A DNA stretch of 64,000 nucleotides from DASPHG01 sp035629775 (GTDB taxonomy: Bacteria > Actinomycetota > Thermoleophilia > Solirubrobacterales > Thermoleophilaceae), in the NCBI GenBank assembly GCA_035629775.1, contig DASPHG010000046.1:1-64000 (forward strand). The letters are read 5' to 3'. Below the pieces are notes generated by a model. The model saw only the letters and a program-made list of their open reading frames with translations. It made no database searches and was not told the origin of the DNA. Positions 6,764-15,755 of this stretch are shown here, in pieces. The position numbers were made by a program, and so were the translations under genes. Each line of letters starts with the position of its first letter. The first letter of the stretch is position 1.

Positions 6764-8623
6764 ATGGAACGACCTGTCACCACCCGAGAGCTCCGCGACG
6801 AGGACGCGACGCAACGAATGGGGACGGACCCCGGTCGTTTCACCCGCACGCAGCCGCTTCCCCCTGACGGGGGTGCAACCAACGGGGTCCGTCCCCAAGT
6901 GTTGCTCGGGCGCTACCGGCTCGAGCGCATGCTCGGCGCCGGCGGCTTCGGCGTGGTCTGGCTGGCTCATGACGAGCGGCTCGAGCGTGACGTGGCGGTG
7001 AAGGTGATCCCCCGCGAGCGCGAGGGGGCCGAGGTGGCGCGCGGGGCGGAACGCGAGGCCCGCGCCGCGGCGAGGCTCAACCACCCCGGCGTCGTGGCGC
7101 TGTACGAGCTCGACCACGACGAGCACTCCACGTACCTGGTCTCGGAGTTGGTTCGGGGCCGAACCTTCGCCGAGCTGGCGCACGCGGGAGCGCTTTCGGA
7201 CAGCGACGTGGCCAGGATCGGGATCGCGCTCTGCGACGCGCTCGACCACGCGCACGAGCGTGGAGTGATCCACCGCGACGTCAAGCCGCAGAACGTCATG
7301 GTGCTGGCCGAGCCCGACGCGGGCGCGGGCTTCGCGAAGCTCGCCGACTTCGGCGTGGCGCACCTGGCGTCCGGCGACCTGCTCACGCGCACGGGCGACG
7401 TGGTGGGCACGCTCGCGTACATGGCGCCGGAGCAGGCCGAGGGGCTGCGCGTCACCCCGGCCGCGGACGTGTACTCGCTGGCGCTGATGCTCTACGAGGG
7501 GTGGACCGGCGTGAACCCGGTGCGCGGACACGGGCCGGCGGGGACCGCTCGCCGCCTGGGCCGCCGCCTGCCGCGGCTGGCGGACAGCCGCCGGGACCTG
7601 CCATACGACCTCTGCGACGCGATCGACGCGTGCCTCGAGCCGAATCCGACCCGCCGCCCGCCGATCGCTTCGCTGCGCCGCGCGCTGGCGACCGCGGAGC
7701 CCGAGTTGTCCGACGAGGGCGGGCTGGTCGAGCCCGACACGCTGATGCGCTTCGGCCTCACGAGCGCGACCGACCGCACGCTCATCCATCGCCTGGTCGA
7801 GAGCCGCAGCAGCGTGCCCGGCCGCCTCGCCGCCGGCGCTGCCGCCGGCGCGCTGATGCTGGCCGCGCTCGAGGGGCTCGGCCCGGATCCGCCCATCTCG
7901 AGCCCGGCGGCGGCGCTCACGACCGCCGTCATGACGGCGCTCCTGCCGCGCATCGGCTGGCTCGTCGCGGCGGTGTGCCTCGTGGGTTGGCTCGCGTCGC
8001 CGACCGCCGACCGGGCGGGAACGGCCCTCGTCCTGGCGGCGGGTCTCGCGCCGATCCCGCTGCTCCTGCCGCGTGCCGGCCTCCTCTGGTCGGCGCCGGC
8101 GGCCGCGCCCATCCTCGGCGTCATCGCGCTCGCCCCGCTCTTCGTCGCCCTCGCCGGGCTCTGCTCGACCGCGTGGCGCCGCGCCGGCCTGGCGGTCGCG
8201 GGCTTCGGCTGGCTTGTCCTCGCCGAGATCATCACGGGTGACGCGCTCCTCTTCGGGCCCGTCGACGGGACGCTTCCGCGCGCCGAATGGGAGTCGTCCG
8301 CGCGCGACGCGCTGACGGACGCGCTGTACCCGTTCCTATCCTCGCCCGCGATCGTCCCGGTCGTGATCTGGGCGGCGCTCGCCGTCGTCCTCCCATTCGT
8401 GGTCCGCGGCCGGTCGCTTGCGCTCGATCTGCTCGGGGCCATCGTGTGGGCGGCGGCCCTCGTGAGCGCTCACGCCGCGACGGCGGATCTCGTGGCCTCC
8501 TCGGTCGAGCTCGACCAGGCGCGCGGCGCCGTCGGGGGAGCGCTCCTGGCCGTCGTCGTGGCGGTCGCCGCCGCCGCGGTGGGCCTCGCCGCGAGGCCCG
8601 TCGAGGACGACCCTCTTCCGTAG
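6764..8623 (+). CDS. multi-pass membrane Ser/Thr protein kinase
   Basis: A 619-residue Hanks-type kinase. The Gly loop is GAGGFGVVW (about 58-66), the ATP Lys is K80 in VAVKVI, the catalytic loop is HRDVKPQNV (170-178), DFG is at 195-197, then the APE motif. After about residue 345 come roughly seven hydrophobic segments and no PASTA repeats, so it is a membrane-embedded kinase unlike PknB. I place the start at ATG 6764 rather than at frames further upstream, because those would run into the divergent gene. Residues 19-45, before the kinase fold, are encoded by a long DNA palindrome (6819-6897). As first gene of the fha-pst-rod-pbp-pkn series it probably phosphorylates the FHA proteins or wall enzymes. 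Confidence 0.9.
   Translation: MERPVTTRELRDEDATQRMGTDPGRFTRTQPLPPDGGATNGVRPQVLLGRYRLERMLGAGGFGVVWLAHDERLERDVAVKVIPREREGAEVARGAEREARAAARLNHPGVVALYELDHDEHSTYLVSELVRGRTFAELAHAGALSDSDVARIGIALCDALDHAHERGVIHRDVKPQNVMVLAEPDAGAGFAKLADFGVAHLASGDLLTRTGDVVGTLAYMAPEQAEGLRVTPAADVYSLALMLYEGWTGVNPVRGHGPAGTARRLGRRLPRLADSRRDLPYDLCDAIDACLEPNPTRRPPIASLRRALATAEPELSDEGGLVEPDTLMRFGLTSATDRTLIHRLVESRSSVPGRLAAGAAAGALMLAALEGLGPDPPISSPAAALTTAVMTALLPRIGWLVAAVCLVGWLASPTADRAGTALVLAAGLAPIPLLLPRAGLLWSAPAAAPILGVIALAPLFVALAGLCSTAWRRAGLAVAGFGWLVLAEIITGDALLFGPVDGTLPRAEWESSARDALTDALYPFLSSPAIVPVVIWAALAVVLPFVVRGRSLALDLLGAIVWAAALVSAHAATADLVASSVELDQARGAVGGALLAVVVAVAAAAVGLAARPVEDDPLP
6819..6897 (+). repeat. 15-bp-arm palindromic element inside the kinase gene
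   Basis: Left arm 6819-6833 and right arm 6883-6897 are perfect reverse complements (core GGGGACGGACCCCG). The 49-bp spacer holds a second hairpin, CCCCC-tgac-GGGGG (6860-6873). The element is in frame and codes for a Gly/Pro/Thr-rich linker. Such G/C-block palindromes resemble dispersed REP-like repeats of high-GC bacteria. Confidence 0.6.
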
Positions 8624-8635
8624 GATGGCCCTCCG

Positions 8636-9385
8636 GTGAGCGTGCTCAGAAACCTCGAGGCGAAGCTGGAGGGCCTCGTCGAGGGGGCCTTCAGCCGCGC
8701 CTTCCGATCACAGGTCCAGCCGGTCGAGCTTGCCCGCAAGCTGGCCAAGGAGATGGAGGACGCGAAGAGCGTCTCGCTCGCGCGCACGTATGTCCCGAAC
8801 CAGTTCTTCGTGTACCTCTCGCCCGACGACCGGGCACAGTTCGAGAGCTACGAGGATGGTCTGAAGAAGGAGCTGTCCGACTACCTCCTCGAGCACGCGC
8901 GCGGCCGCGGTCTCGCCCTGCTCACGCGCCCGACGGTCGACTTCGAGACCGACGACCGCCTCAGCCTGGGCGAGTTCGGCATCCAGGCCAAGCTCGTGCG
9001 CCCCGCCGAGGCGGGGGCCGAGGCCGAGGCCGTCGAGGGCGACTTCGGCCACACGATGGTCTACTCGGTCACGACTGGGGAGCGCCGGGTCGAGGCGCCG
9101 CGCGCCGAGTCGCGCGCGCTGCTCGTGTCCGACGACAAGCGCACGGTGATCTCGGGCGAGCCGTTCGTGATCGGCCGGTCGCGGGAATGCGATCTTGTGC
9201 TCGACGATCCGAACGTGTCGCGTCGCCACGCCGAGCTCCGCCGCGCGGAAGGCGGCTGGGCGGTCCACGACCTCGGCTCGACGAACGGCATCAAGGTGAA
9301 CGGACACCGCTCGCGCGAGGCGCGCCTCAGCCCGGGCGACGAGATCACGCTAGGCGTGTCCCGGCTCAAGTTCGAGCAGGAGTAG
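8636..9385 (+). CDS. fhaA: FHA domain protein FhaA (DUF3662-FHA)
   Basis: A 249-residue cytoplasmic phospho-reader. Residues 1-123 form the DUF3662 domain typical of FhaA (VLRNLEAKLEGLVEGAFSRA, QVQPVELARKLAKEM, YVPNQFFVYLSP). A short linker leads to a FHA domain at about 177-245 with FVIGRSRECD and VSRRHAEL, whose Arg, Ser and His contact phosphothreonine. In mycobacteria FhaA binds phosphorylated MviN and PknB and restrains peptidoglycan synthesis. That role is a reasonable inference here, given the same neighbours. It starts at GTG, 12 nt after the kinase. It is shorter than mycobacterial FhaA because the middle linker is reduced. Confidence 0.93.
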   Translation: MSVLRNLEAKLEGLVEGAFSRAFRSQVQPVELARKLAKEMEDAKSVSLARTYVPNQFFVYLSPDDRAQFESYEDGLKKELSDYLLEHARGRGLALLTRPTVDFETDDRLSLGEFGIQAKLVRPAEAGAEAEAVEGDFGHTMVYSVTTGERRVEAPRAESRALLVSDDKRTVISGEPFVIGRSRECDLVLDDPNVSRRHAELRRAEGGWAVHDLGSTNGIKVNGHRSREARLSPGDEITLGVSRLKFEQE

Positions 9386-9388
9386 CCC

Positions 9389-9877
9389 GTGTCCGACGAT
9401 CCGCTCGCCGTGGCGCTCCAGTTCGGCTTCCTGGCGATCCTCTACCTGTTCCTGCTGTGGGTCGCGCGCAGCGCGCGCCGCGACCTGATCCGCGGGCAGG
9501 AGCCGGCGCTGGCGGACCCGCCGCCCGAGGGCGACGAGCCGCGTCCCGGACGACTGGCCGGCGGCCCTGATCTGAGCGCCGGCGTCGATCCGCGCCTCGA
9601 GGTGGTGGCCGCCATGGGCCTCGATCCGGGGACCGTGATCGACGTGTCCGAGGGCGCGACGTTCGGCCGCGGCGGGTCAGCGGACATCCACGTGGAGGAT
9701 CCGTTCGCCTCGTCCGTCCACGCGCGCATCTTCACCCGCAACGGGTTCATGCACGTGGAGGACATGGGCTCGACGAACGGGACGTACCTGAACGGCCGCC
9801 AGCTGCGCAAGGCGGAGCAGCTCAAGCCGGCCGACACGATCAGGATCGGCGACTCCGAGTACCGCTACCAGGAGTAG
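9389..9877 (+). CDS. fhaB: membrane-anchored FHA protein FhaB
   Basis: A 162-residue protein with an N-terminal membrane helix (about residues 9-26, LQFGFLAILYLFLLWVA), a charged linker and a C-terminal FHA domain with FGRGGSADIHVEDP, ASSVHARI and DMGSTNGTYLNG, all consensus FHA positions. In Mycobacterium FhaB (FipA) is phosphorylated by the wall kinases and connects to the divisome. The same size, the anchor and the position between fhaA and pstP support that assignment. It starts at GTG three bases after fhaA and ends two bases before pstP, so one transcript is nearly certain. Confidence 0.92.
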   Translation: MSDDPLAVALQFGFLAILYLFLLWVARSARRDLIRGQEPALADPPPEGDEPRPGRLAGGPDLSAGVDPRLEVVAAMGLDPGTVIDVSEGATFGRGGSADIHVEDPFASSVHARIFTRNGFMHVEDMGSTNGTYLNGRQLRKAEQLKPADTIRIGDSEYRYQE

Positions 9878-9879
9878 CC

Positions 9880-11124
9880 GTGCTGCGCGTGGTTGAGCAA
9901 TACAGCCTCACCGACGTGGGGCGCCAGCGAAACGCAAACGAGGACGCGCTCTTCGAAGACCGCGGCGGTCCGCTGTTCGCGGTCGCCGACGGGATGGGCG
10001 GGGCACGCGCCGGCGAGGTCGCGGCGAAGGAGGCGGTCGACACGGTGGCCGAGCTCCGCGCGCCCGACGAAGTCGGGGAGCGCGCGCTCGCGGACCTCGT
10101 CGAGCGCGCGAACCGGCGCATCCACGACCTCTCGCAGAACGACGAGGCGCTCGCCGGCATGGGCACGACGATGACCATGCTCGCCGTCGGTGACGGCGAG
10201 ATCGCGATCGCGCACGTCGGCGACAGCCGCGCCTACCGCCTTCGCGGCGGCGAGCTCGAGCGGCTGACCCACGACCACACGCTGGTCGACGAGATGGTCA
10301 GGGCCGGCAGGCTGACGCCCGAGGAGGCGCAGGTGCACCCGCAGCGCTCGGTCATCACGCGCGCGCTGGGCCCGGAGCCGAACGTGGAAGTGGAGCGGAT
10401 GACCTACCCGGCGCGCGCCGATGACGTCTACCTGATCTGCTCCGACGGGCTCACGTCGATGGTGCCCGAGGACGGCGTCGGCGCGATCCTGCGCGCGCGC
10501 TCGTCGCTGAAGCAGGCCGCCGAGGAGCTCGTGCGCGCGGCGAACGAGGCGGGCGGCCGCGACAACATCACGGTCGTTCTCTTCAAGCTCGGCGAGGAGG
10601 GCCAGGGCGCGGCGGACGATCAGGCCACGATGGTCGCGGGCGGCACGGAGTCGCTGAAGACGGACGAGGTGCGCGCCGCGGTCGCCGAGACGCCCGCGCG
10701 CGAGCCGGAGGTGGCCGAGGACGCGACGATGGTCTTCGGCGAGGAGCAGAAGCGCGCCGTGCGCACCCAGGCCGGGGCAAAGAGGCCGGAGCCGAAGACC
10801 AAACGCGGGCCGGGCCTGCGCCGCGCCGCCACCGTCCTCGTCACGTTGCTCATCGTCGGCGCGATCACGGTCGGGTTCTGGGTGGGGAGCCGCCAGTTCT
10901 ACTTCGTCGGCACCGACGACAGAGGCCTGGTCGCGCTGTATCGCGGGCTCCCGTACGAGCTCCCGCTCGGGCTCGAGCTGTGGGAGGAGGAGTACTCGAC
11001 GGGGGTCCCGGCGCGGCTCATCCCCGAGTCTCGCCGCGAGCGTGTCCTCGATCACCGCCTGCGCGGAGAGGGCGACGCCGTCGACCTCATCAAGCAGGTG
11101 GAGCGCGGCGAGCTGGAGGACTGA
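9880..11124 (+). CDS. pstP: PP2C-type Ser/Thr phosphatase
   Basis: A 414-residue enzyme that removes phosphate from Ser/Thr kinases and their targets. Residues 1 to about 240 are the PP2C fold. Metal-binding Asp residues are in ANEDALFEDRGG, ADGMGGARAGEVAA, GDSRAYRLR, CSDGLTSMV and GGRDNITVV. A charged linker leads to one membrane helix at about 313-334 and an outer domain of some 80 residues, the topology of mycobacterial PstP. It should counteract the two kinases of the operon. Start is GTG, and its TGA overlaps the ATG of rodA by one base (TGATG), so the two are coupled. Confidence 0.95.
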   Translation: MLRVVEQYSLTDVGRQRNANEDALFEDRGGPLFAVADGMGGARAGEVAAKEAVDTVAELRAPDEVGERALADLVERANRRIHDLSQNDEALAGMGTTMTMLAVGDGEIAIAHVGDSRAYRLRGGELERLTHDHTLVDEMVRAGRLTPEEAQVHPQRSVITRALGPEPNVEVERMTYPARADDVYLICSDGLTSMVPEDGVGAILRARSSLKQAAEELVRAANEAGGRDNITVVLFKLGEEGQGAADDQATMVAGGTESLKTDEVRAAVAETPAREPEVAEDATMVFGEEQKRAVRTQAGAKRPEPKTKRGPGLRRAATVLVTLLIVGAITVGFWVGSRQFYFVGTDDRGLVALYRGLPYELPLGLELWEEEYSTGVPARLIPESRRERVLDHRLRGEGDAVDLIKQVERGELED

Positions 11125-12431
11125 TGCTGTCAGCGCGCTGGCGTGAGCTCTTCAGCCTGATCCCGGTCTCGCTGCTGGTCACAGCGGGCTTCACCGCGGT
11201 GCTGATCACGCGGTCGGAGTCCACGAGCGAGGTGACCACCACCTACGGCCTCTTCTTCCTCGGCTGCTGCGTGTTCGCGCACCTCTTCATCCGCGCGCGC
11301 CTCCCGGACGCCGACCCCTACCTGTTCCCGCTCACGGCCGTGCTCGCGGCGTTCGGCCTCGTGATGATCTACCGGATCGACGAGGAGCTGGCGCGCGAGC
11401 AGGCGCAGTGGTTCGTGGTCGGGCTGATCCTCTTCGTGGCGACGATCGTCTTCCTGCGCGACCACCGCGTGCTCGAGCGGTACCGATACACCATCGCGGC
11501 GGCGGGGCTCGCGCTGCTCTTCATGCCGCGCCTGCCCGGGATCGGCAGCCAGGTGAACGGCGCGTTCCTGGCTGTGAAGATCGGGCCGATCCAGTTCCAG
11601 CCGGCCGAGTTCGCGAAGATCGCGATCATCATCTTCCTGGCGAGCTACCTCAACGACACGCGTGAGGTGCTCGTGAAGGGGCGGATCCCGCGGCTCAGCC
11701 TGAAGCACTTCGGGCCGCTGCTCCTTGTGTGGGGCGCGGCCATGCTGATGCTCGTCTTCATCCGCGACCTCGGCAGCTCGTTGATGTTCTTCGGCGGCTT
11801 CCTCGCGCTGCTGTACGTGGCCACCGCGCGCCTGTCGCTCGTCGCCGCGGGGCTGGGGATGTTCCTCGCCGGGGCGGCCTTCTTCGCCAACAGCATCAGC
11901 CACGTGCAGGAGCGGGTCGACATCTGGCTCGACCCCTTCGCGCGCAACGTCGTGGACAACGAGGGCTACCAGATCGCCCAGGGCCTGTTCGCGCAGGCCG
12001 ACGGCGGGCTCTTCGGGAAGGGATTCGGCGAGGCGCTGCTCGAGCTGCCCGGCGGCGGGACGATCCTGCCCGCCCCGCACACCGACCTCGTCTACGCGGT
12101 GATCACGAACGAGCTGGGGCTGTTCGGCGCGGCGGCGGTCGTGCTGGTCTATCTCCTATTCGCGCAACGCGGGTTCAAGACCGCGATGGTCGCCAACGAC
12201 GGGTTCTCGAAGCTGCTCGCCGCCGGGCTGACCGCGGTGTTCGCGCTCCAGGTGTTCGTGATCATCGGCGGCGTCGTCCGCGTGATCCCGCTCACGGGCG
12301 TGACGCTGCCGTTCGTCTCGTACGGCGGCAGCTCGCTCGTCGCGAACTTCGTGCTGCTCGCGCTCCTCCTGATCGTGTCCGACAGTGCGCGCCGCGGCGC
12401 GCCGCGCGAGGGCGGGGTCGTCGTCACGTGA
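11124..12431 (+). CDS. rodA: SEDS glycosyltransferase RodA/FtsW
   Basis: A 435-residue membrane protein with about ten helices. It is the peptidoglycan polymerase of the SEDS family, which joins lipid II into glycan strands together with a class B PBP. Family signatures include QPAEFAKIAIIIFLASYL with the lipid-contacting region, VFIRDLGSSLMFFGG with the catalytic Asp, and GVTLPFVSYGGSSL near the end. The ATG at 11124 follows from the TGATG overlap with pstP. The stop overlaps the GTG of pbpA. Coupling to pbpA and the presence of mreB in the window favour an elongation role (RodA) over division (FtsW). Confidence 0.95.
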   Translation: MLSARWRELFSLIPVSLLVTAGFTAVLITRSESTSEVTTTYGLFFLGCCVFAHLFIRARLPDADPYLFPLTAVLAAFGLVMIYRIDEELAREQAQWFVVGLILFVATIVFLRDHRVLERYRYTIAAAGLALLFMPRLPGIGSQVNGAFLAVKIGPIQFQPAEFAKIAIIIFLASYLNDTREVLVKGRIPRLSLKHFGPLLLVWGAAMLMLVFIRDLGSSLMFFGGFLALLYVATARLSLVAAGLGMFLAGAAFFANSISHVQERVDIWLDPFARNVVDNEGYQIAQGLFAQADGGLFGKGFGEALLELPGGGTILPAPHTDLVYAVITNELGLFGAAAVVLVYLLFAQRGFKTAMVANDGFSKLLAAGLTAVFALQVFVIIGGVVRVIPLTGVTLPFVSYGGSSLVANFVLLALLLIVSDSARRGAPREGGVVVT

Positions 12432-13870
12432 ACCGGCAGATCGTCCAGCTCTTCACGCTCGTCGTCGTGCTGTTCGGGCTCCTGGTCGCCTTCACGTCGC
12501 GCTGGACGGTCTTCGAGGCGGAGAGCCTCGAGGAGAACACGGCGAACCGGCGGCCGCTGCTCGAGGACCTGCGCGTGCCGCGCGGTCAGATCCTCGCGCG
12601 CGACGGCACCCTGATCGCGCGCAGCGACCCGGTCGGGGAGGGCGAGCGCCAGATCTACGTGCGCAGCTATCCGGAGGCGGGGCTGTTCGCGCATCCCATC
12701 GGTTACTCCTTCCAGGACCAGCGGTCCGGTCTGGAGAGGTCACGCAACGACGAGCTGACGGGCGAGGAGAACGAGTTCGTGTCGCTGTTCGAGGAACTGG
12801 TCGGACACGAGCGCGAGGGCGACGACGTGCACACGACGCTCGACGCGGAGGCGCAGAGCATCGCGCTGGAGGGGCTCGGCACGCAGAGCGGCGCGGTGGT
12901 CGCGCTCGAGCCGTCCACCGGTCGTGTCCGAGCGATGGTGAGCACGCCGACCTTCGACCCGAACCAGATCGAGGAGCGCTCGAGCGAGCTGAACCAGGAT
13001 CCGGCCGCGCCGATCCTCAACCGGGCGACACAGTCGCGCTACCCGCCGGGGTCGACGATGAAGGTCGTGACGGCCGTGGCGGCGCTCGACAGCGGCGAGT
13101 ACGAGCCCGACTCGATCGTCAGCGGCGAGTCGCCGAAGGTGATCGGCGGCGCGCCGCTCTCGAACTGCTGCGCCGAGGGGTCGGGCGACTACGGGCCGCT
13201 CAGCCTCACCGAGGCGCTCACCAACTCCGTCAACACGGTGTGGGCGGAGGTCGGCGAGGAGCTCGGGGCGGAGACGATGCTGGACTACATGGAGCGGTTC
13301 GGCTTCGGGAGCGACCCGCCGCTCGACTATCCCGACGACCAGATGGTCGAGAGCGGCGTCGTGAAGAAGGGCGGCGACCTGGCGGACGAGGACGACGGCT
13401 TCGACGTCGGGCGCGTGGCGATCGGGCAGGGCGGCGAGGAGGGCCAGACGCAGGCCACCGCCCTTCAGATGGCGATGGTCGCGGCGGCGGTCGGCAACGA
13501 CGGCGTGCTCATGAAGCCGCGCCTGACCGACCGGGTCGTCGACAAGGATGGCCGCGTTCGCGAGCGTATCGAGCCCTCCGAGGAGGGACGCGTCATGTCC
13601 ACCGAGACCGCCGAGGAAGTGCAGGCGATGATGTTGAGCGTCGTCCAGTCGGGGACCGGGACGACCGCGCAGATCTCGGGCGTCGAGGTGGCGGGCAAGA
13701 CCGGGACGGCCGAGCGCGGCGACGGCACGAACAACGCGTGGTTCATCACCTTCGCCCCGGCCGACGACCCGCAGATCGCGATCGCGACCGTGGTCGAGGA
13801 GACGACCGGCCAGGGCGGCTCGGTGGCGGCCCCGATCGCGAAGAGCGTGATGGAGGCGCTCCTTGGCTGA
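12428..13870 (+). CDS. pbpA: class B penicillin-binding protein (transpeptidase)
   Basis: A 480-residue D,D-transpeptidase that cross-links peptidoglycan outside the membrane. It has a short N-terminal tail and one anchor helix (about residues 6-26), then a dimerisation domain beginning RRPLLEDLRVPRGQILARDG. The transpeptidase domain follows, with SxxK as PPGSTMK, SxN as NSVNT and KTG as AGKTGTAE. All three active-site motifs are intact, so it should bind beta-lactams. Start is GTG at 12428, overlapping the rodA stop by 4 bases. The end overlaps the TTG of pknB by 8 bases. Size and neighbours match mycobacterial PbpA, partner of RodA. Confidence 0.95.
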   Translation: MNRQIVQLFTLVVVLFGLLVAFTSRWTVFEAESLEENTANRRPLLEDLRVPRGQILARDGTLIARSDPVGEGERQIYVRSYPEAGLFAHPIGYSFQDQRSGLERSRNDELTGEENEFVSLFEELVGHEREGDDVHTTLDAEAQSIALEGLGTQSGAVVALEPSTGRVRAMVSTPTFDPNQIEERSSELNQDPAAPILNRATQSRYPPGSTMKVVTAVAALDSGEYEPDSIVSGESPKVIGGAPLSNCCAEGSGDYGPLSLTEALTNSVNTVWAEVGEELGAETMLDYMERFGFGSDPPLDYPDDQMVESGVVKKGGDLADEDDGFDVGRVAIGQGGEEGQTQATALQMAMVAAAVGNDGVLMKPRLTDRVVDKDGRVRERIEPSEEGRVMSTETAEEVQAMMLSVVQSGTGTTAQISGVEVAGKTGTAERGDGTNNAWFITFAPADDPQIAIATVVEETTGQGGSVAAPIAKSVMEALLG

Positions 13871-15755
13871 GGTCGCTCCCGAGACCGTCGTCGACGGCCG
13901 CTACCGGGTGCTCAGCCGGCTGGGCGCCGGCGGCATGGCCGACGTGTACTGCGCCGAGGACACGCACCTGGGCCGCCAGGTCGCGCTCAAGGTGCTGTAC
14001 CGGCGCTTCGCCCAGGACGCGCAGTTCGTCGAGCGCTTCAAGCGCGAGGCGCGGTCGGCCGCCGGGCTGACGCACCCGAACGTGGTGAACGTCTACGACC
14101 GCGGCGAGCACGACGGCACCTACTACATCGCGATGGAGTACCTGCCCGGGCGCACGCTCAAGCAGGTCGTCGCCGACCGCGGCCCGCTCGACCAGGAGAC
14201 GGTCGTGGACATCGGGATCCAGATCCTCCGCGCCGCCAGCTTCGCCCACCGGCGCGGGGTGATCCACCGCGACCTGAAGCCGCACAACGTGATGGTCGAC
14301 GACGCCGGCAACTCGAAGGTCACCGACTTCGGGATCGCGCGGGCGGGGGCGTCCGAGATGACGGAGGCCGGGGCGATCATGGGCACGGCGCAGTACCTCT
14401 CGCCCGAGCAGGCGCAGGGCCACGCGGCGACCGCGCAGTCGGACCTTTACTCGATTGGGATCATCCTCTACGAGCTCCTGACGGGCCGGCTGCCGTTCGA
14501 CGGCGAGAGCGCGGTTTCGATCGCGGTCCAGCACCTGAACGACCCGCCCGCCCCGATCAGCACGCTGCGTCCCGACGTCGCCCCGGAGCTCGAGGCGGCC
14601 GTGATGCGCGCGCTGGCGAAGGACCCGGCACAGCGCTGGGCCGACGCGGACCAGTTCATCCGCGCGCTCGAGGGCGCCCGCTCGTCGCTGGCGGGCGCGC
14701 CGCTCGGACAGGACACGGCGGCGTTCGTTCCCGTGGCCGCAGGCGACGGCCTGCCGCCGGAGGAGGTCGAGGACGAGCGCGGGCCGCGCTGGCCCTGGTT
14801 CGCGCTGGGGCTCGCGGCCCTCCTGGTCGTGCTCGCGGTGGTCCTGTGGCCGGCCGCCGACGACGTCGAGGTCGAATCCGTCGTGGGCGAGCAGGAGGCG
14901 GTCGCCATCGACCGGCTGGAGGACGACGGGTTCGAGGTCGAGACCGAACGCGAGCGCGCTCCAGAGCAGTCCGGCCTCGTCATCGCGCAGGACCCGCGCG
15001 CGGGGGCCGAGGCCGAGGATGGCTCCACCGTGACGATCGTCGTCTCGACTGGTCCCGGCGAGGCCACGATCCCCATCGTCCGGGGGCTCACCGAGGAGCG
15101 CGCGGTCCGGAAGCTGAACAACGCGGGCTGCAGCGACGAGACTGAGACGCTCTGTGGTTTCCAGGTCGAGGTCAAGCAGCAGGCGTCCGACGCCGTCGCC
15201 GAGGGCGAGGCCATTCGCACCAGCCCGCGCCCGGGGACCAGCGCGGAGATCGGCTCGCGCATCCTGCTCTTCGTGTCGACCGGGCCGCCGCAGGTCGAGG
15301 TCCCGGACGTGGTCGACCTCGCACGCGAGTCCGCCGAGGCGACGCTGAACCGTGTGGGCCTGGGCTTCACGATCCGCGAGCAGGAGTCGGAGCAGGAGCC
15401 CGGCACGGTGATCGGGCAGGACCCCGTCGGCGGGACGATCGTGGACAGGGGCTCCCGCGTGACGCTGACGGTCGCGGTCGAGCCGGAGACGGTCGAGGTC
15501 CCCAACGTGGTCGGCTTCGAGCGCGCCACGGCGGAGGACACCCTGCGCGACGCCGGCCTGCGCCCGGTGGTGATCGAGGAGGAGACCGACGACCCAGCGG
15601 CCGTGGATCAGGTGCTGCGGCAGGATCCAGGGGCGACGACAGAGGTCGAGCCGCGGAGCACGGTGGAGATCGTCGTCGGCGTGACGCCCGAGCCGGATGA
15701 GGACGATGACGGCGACGACCCGCCGCCGCCCAACGACGAGGAGCTGCCCGAGTGA
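13863..15755 (+). CDS. pknB: PASTA-domain Ser/Thr protein kinase PknB
   Basis: A 630-residue receptor kinase. The kinase domain has GAGGMADVY, K43 in VALKVL, HRDLKPHNV from 135, DFG at 155-157 and an activation loop with several Thr/Ser. One membrane helix spans about 310-330. Four PASTA repeats follow (roughly 336-396, 397-462, 463-530, 531-597), then an acidic Pro-rich tail. PASTA repeats bind muropeptides or lipid II, so the kinase should report wall state. The second repeat is longer and has a Cys pair (GCSDETETLCGF) that could form a disulfide outside. Start is TTG inside the end of pbpA. Targets probably include FhaA, FhaB and the wall enzymes beside it. Confidence 0.95.
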   Translation: MAEVAPETVVDGRYRVLSRLGAGGMADVYCAEDTHLGRQVALKVLYRRFAQDAQFVERFKREARSAAGLTHPNVVNVYDRGEHDGTYYIAMEYLPGRTLKQVVADRGPLDQETVVDIGIQILRAASFAHRRGVIHRDLKPHNVMVDDAGNSKVTDFGIARAGASEMTEAGAIMGTAQYLSPEQAQGHAATAQSDLYSIGIILYELLTGRLPFDGESAVSIAVQHLNDPPAPISTLRPDVAPELEAAVMRALAKDPAQRWADADQFIRALEGARSSLAGAPLGQDTAAFVPVAAGDGLPPEEVEDERGPRWPWFALGLAALLVVLAVVLWPAADDVEVESVVGEQEAVAIDRLEDDGFEVETERERAPEQSGLVIAQDPRAGAEAEDGSTVTIVVSTGPGEATIPIVRGLTEERAVRKLNNAGCSDETETLCGFQVEVKQQASDAVAEGEAIRTSPRPGTSAEIGSRILLFVSTGPPQVEVPDVVDLARESAEATLNRVGLGFTIREQESEQEPGTVIGQDPVGGTIVDRGSRVTLTVAVEPETVEVPNVVGFERATAEDTLRDAGLRPVVIEEETDDPAAVDQVLRQDPGATTEVEPRSTVEIVVGVTPEPDEDDDGDDPPPPNDEELPE

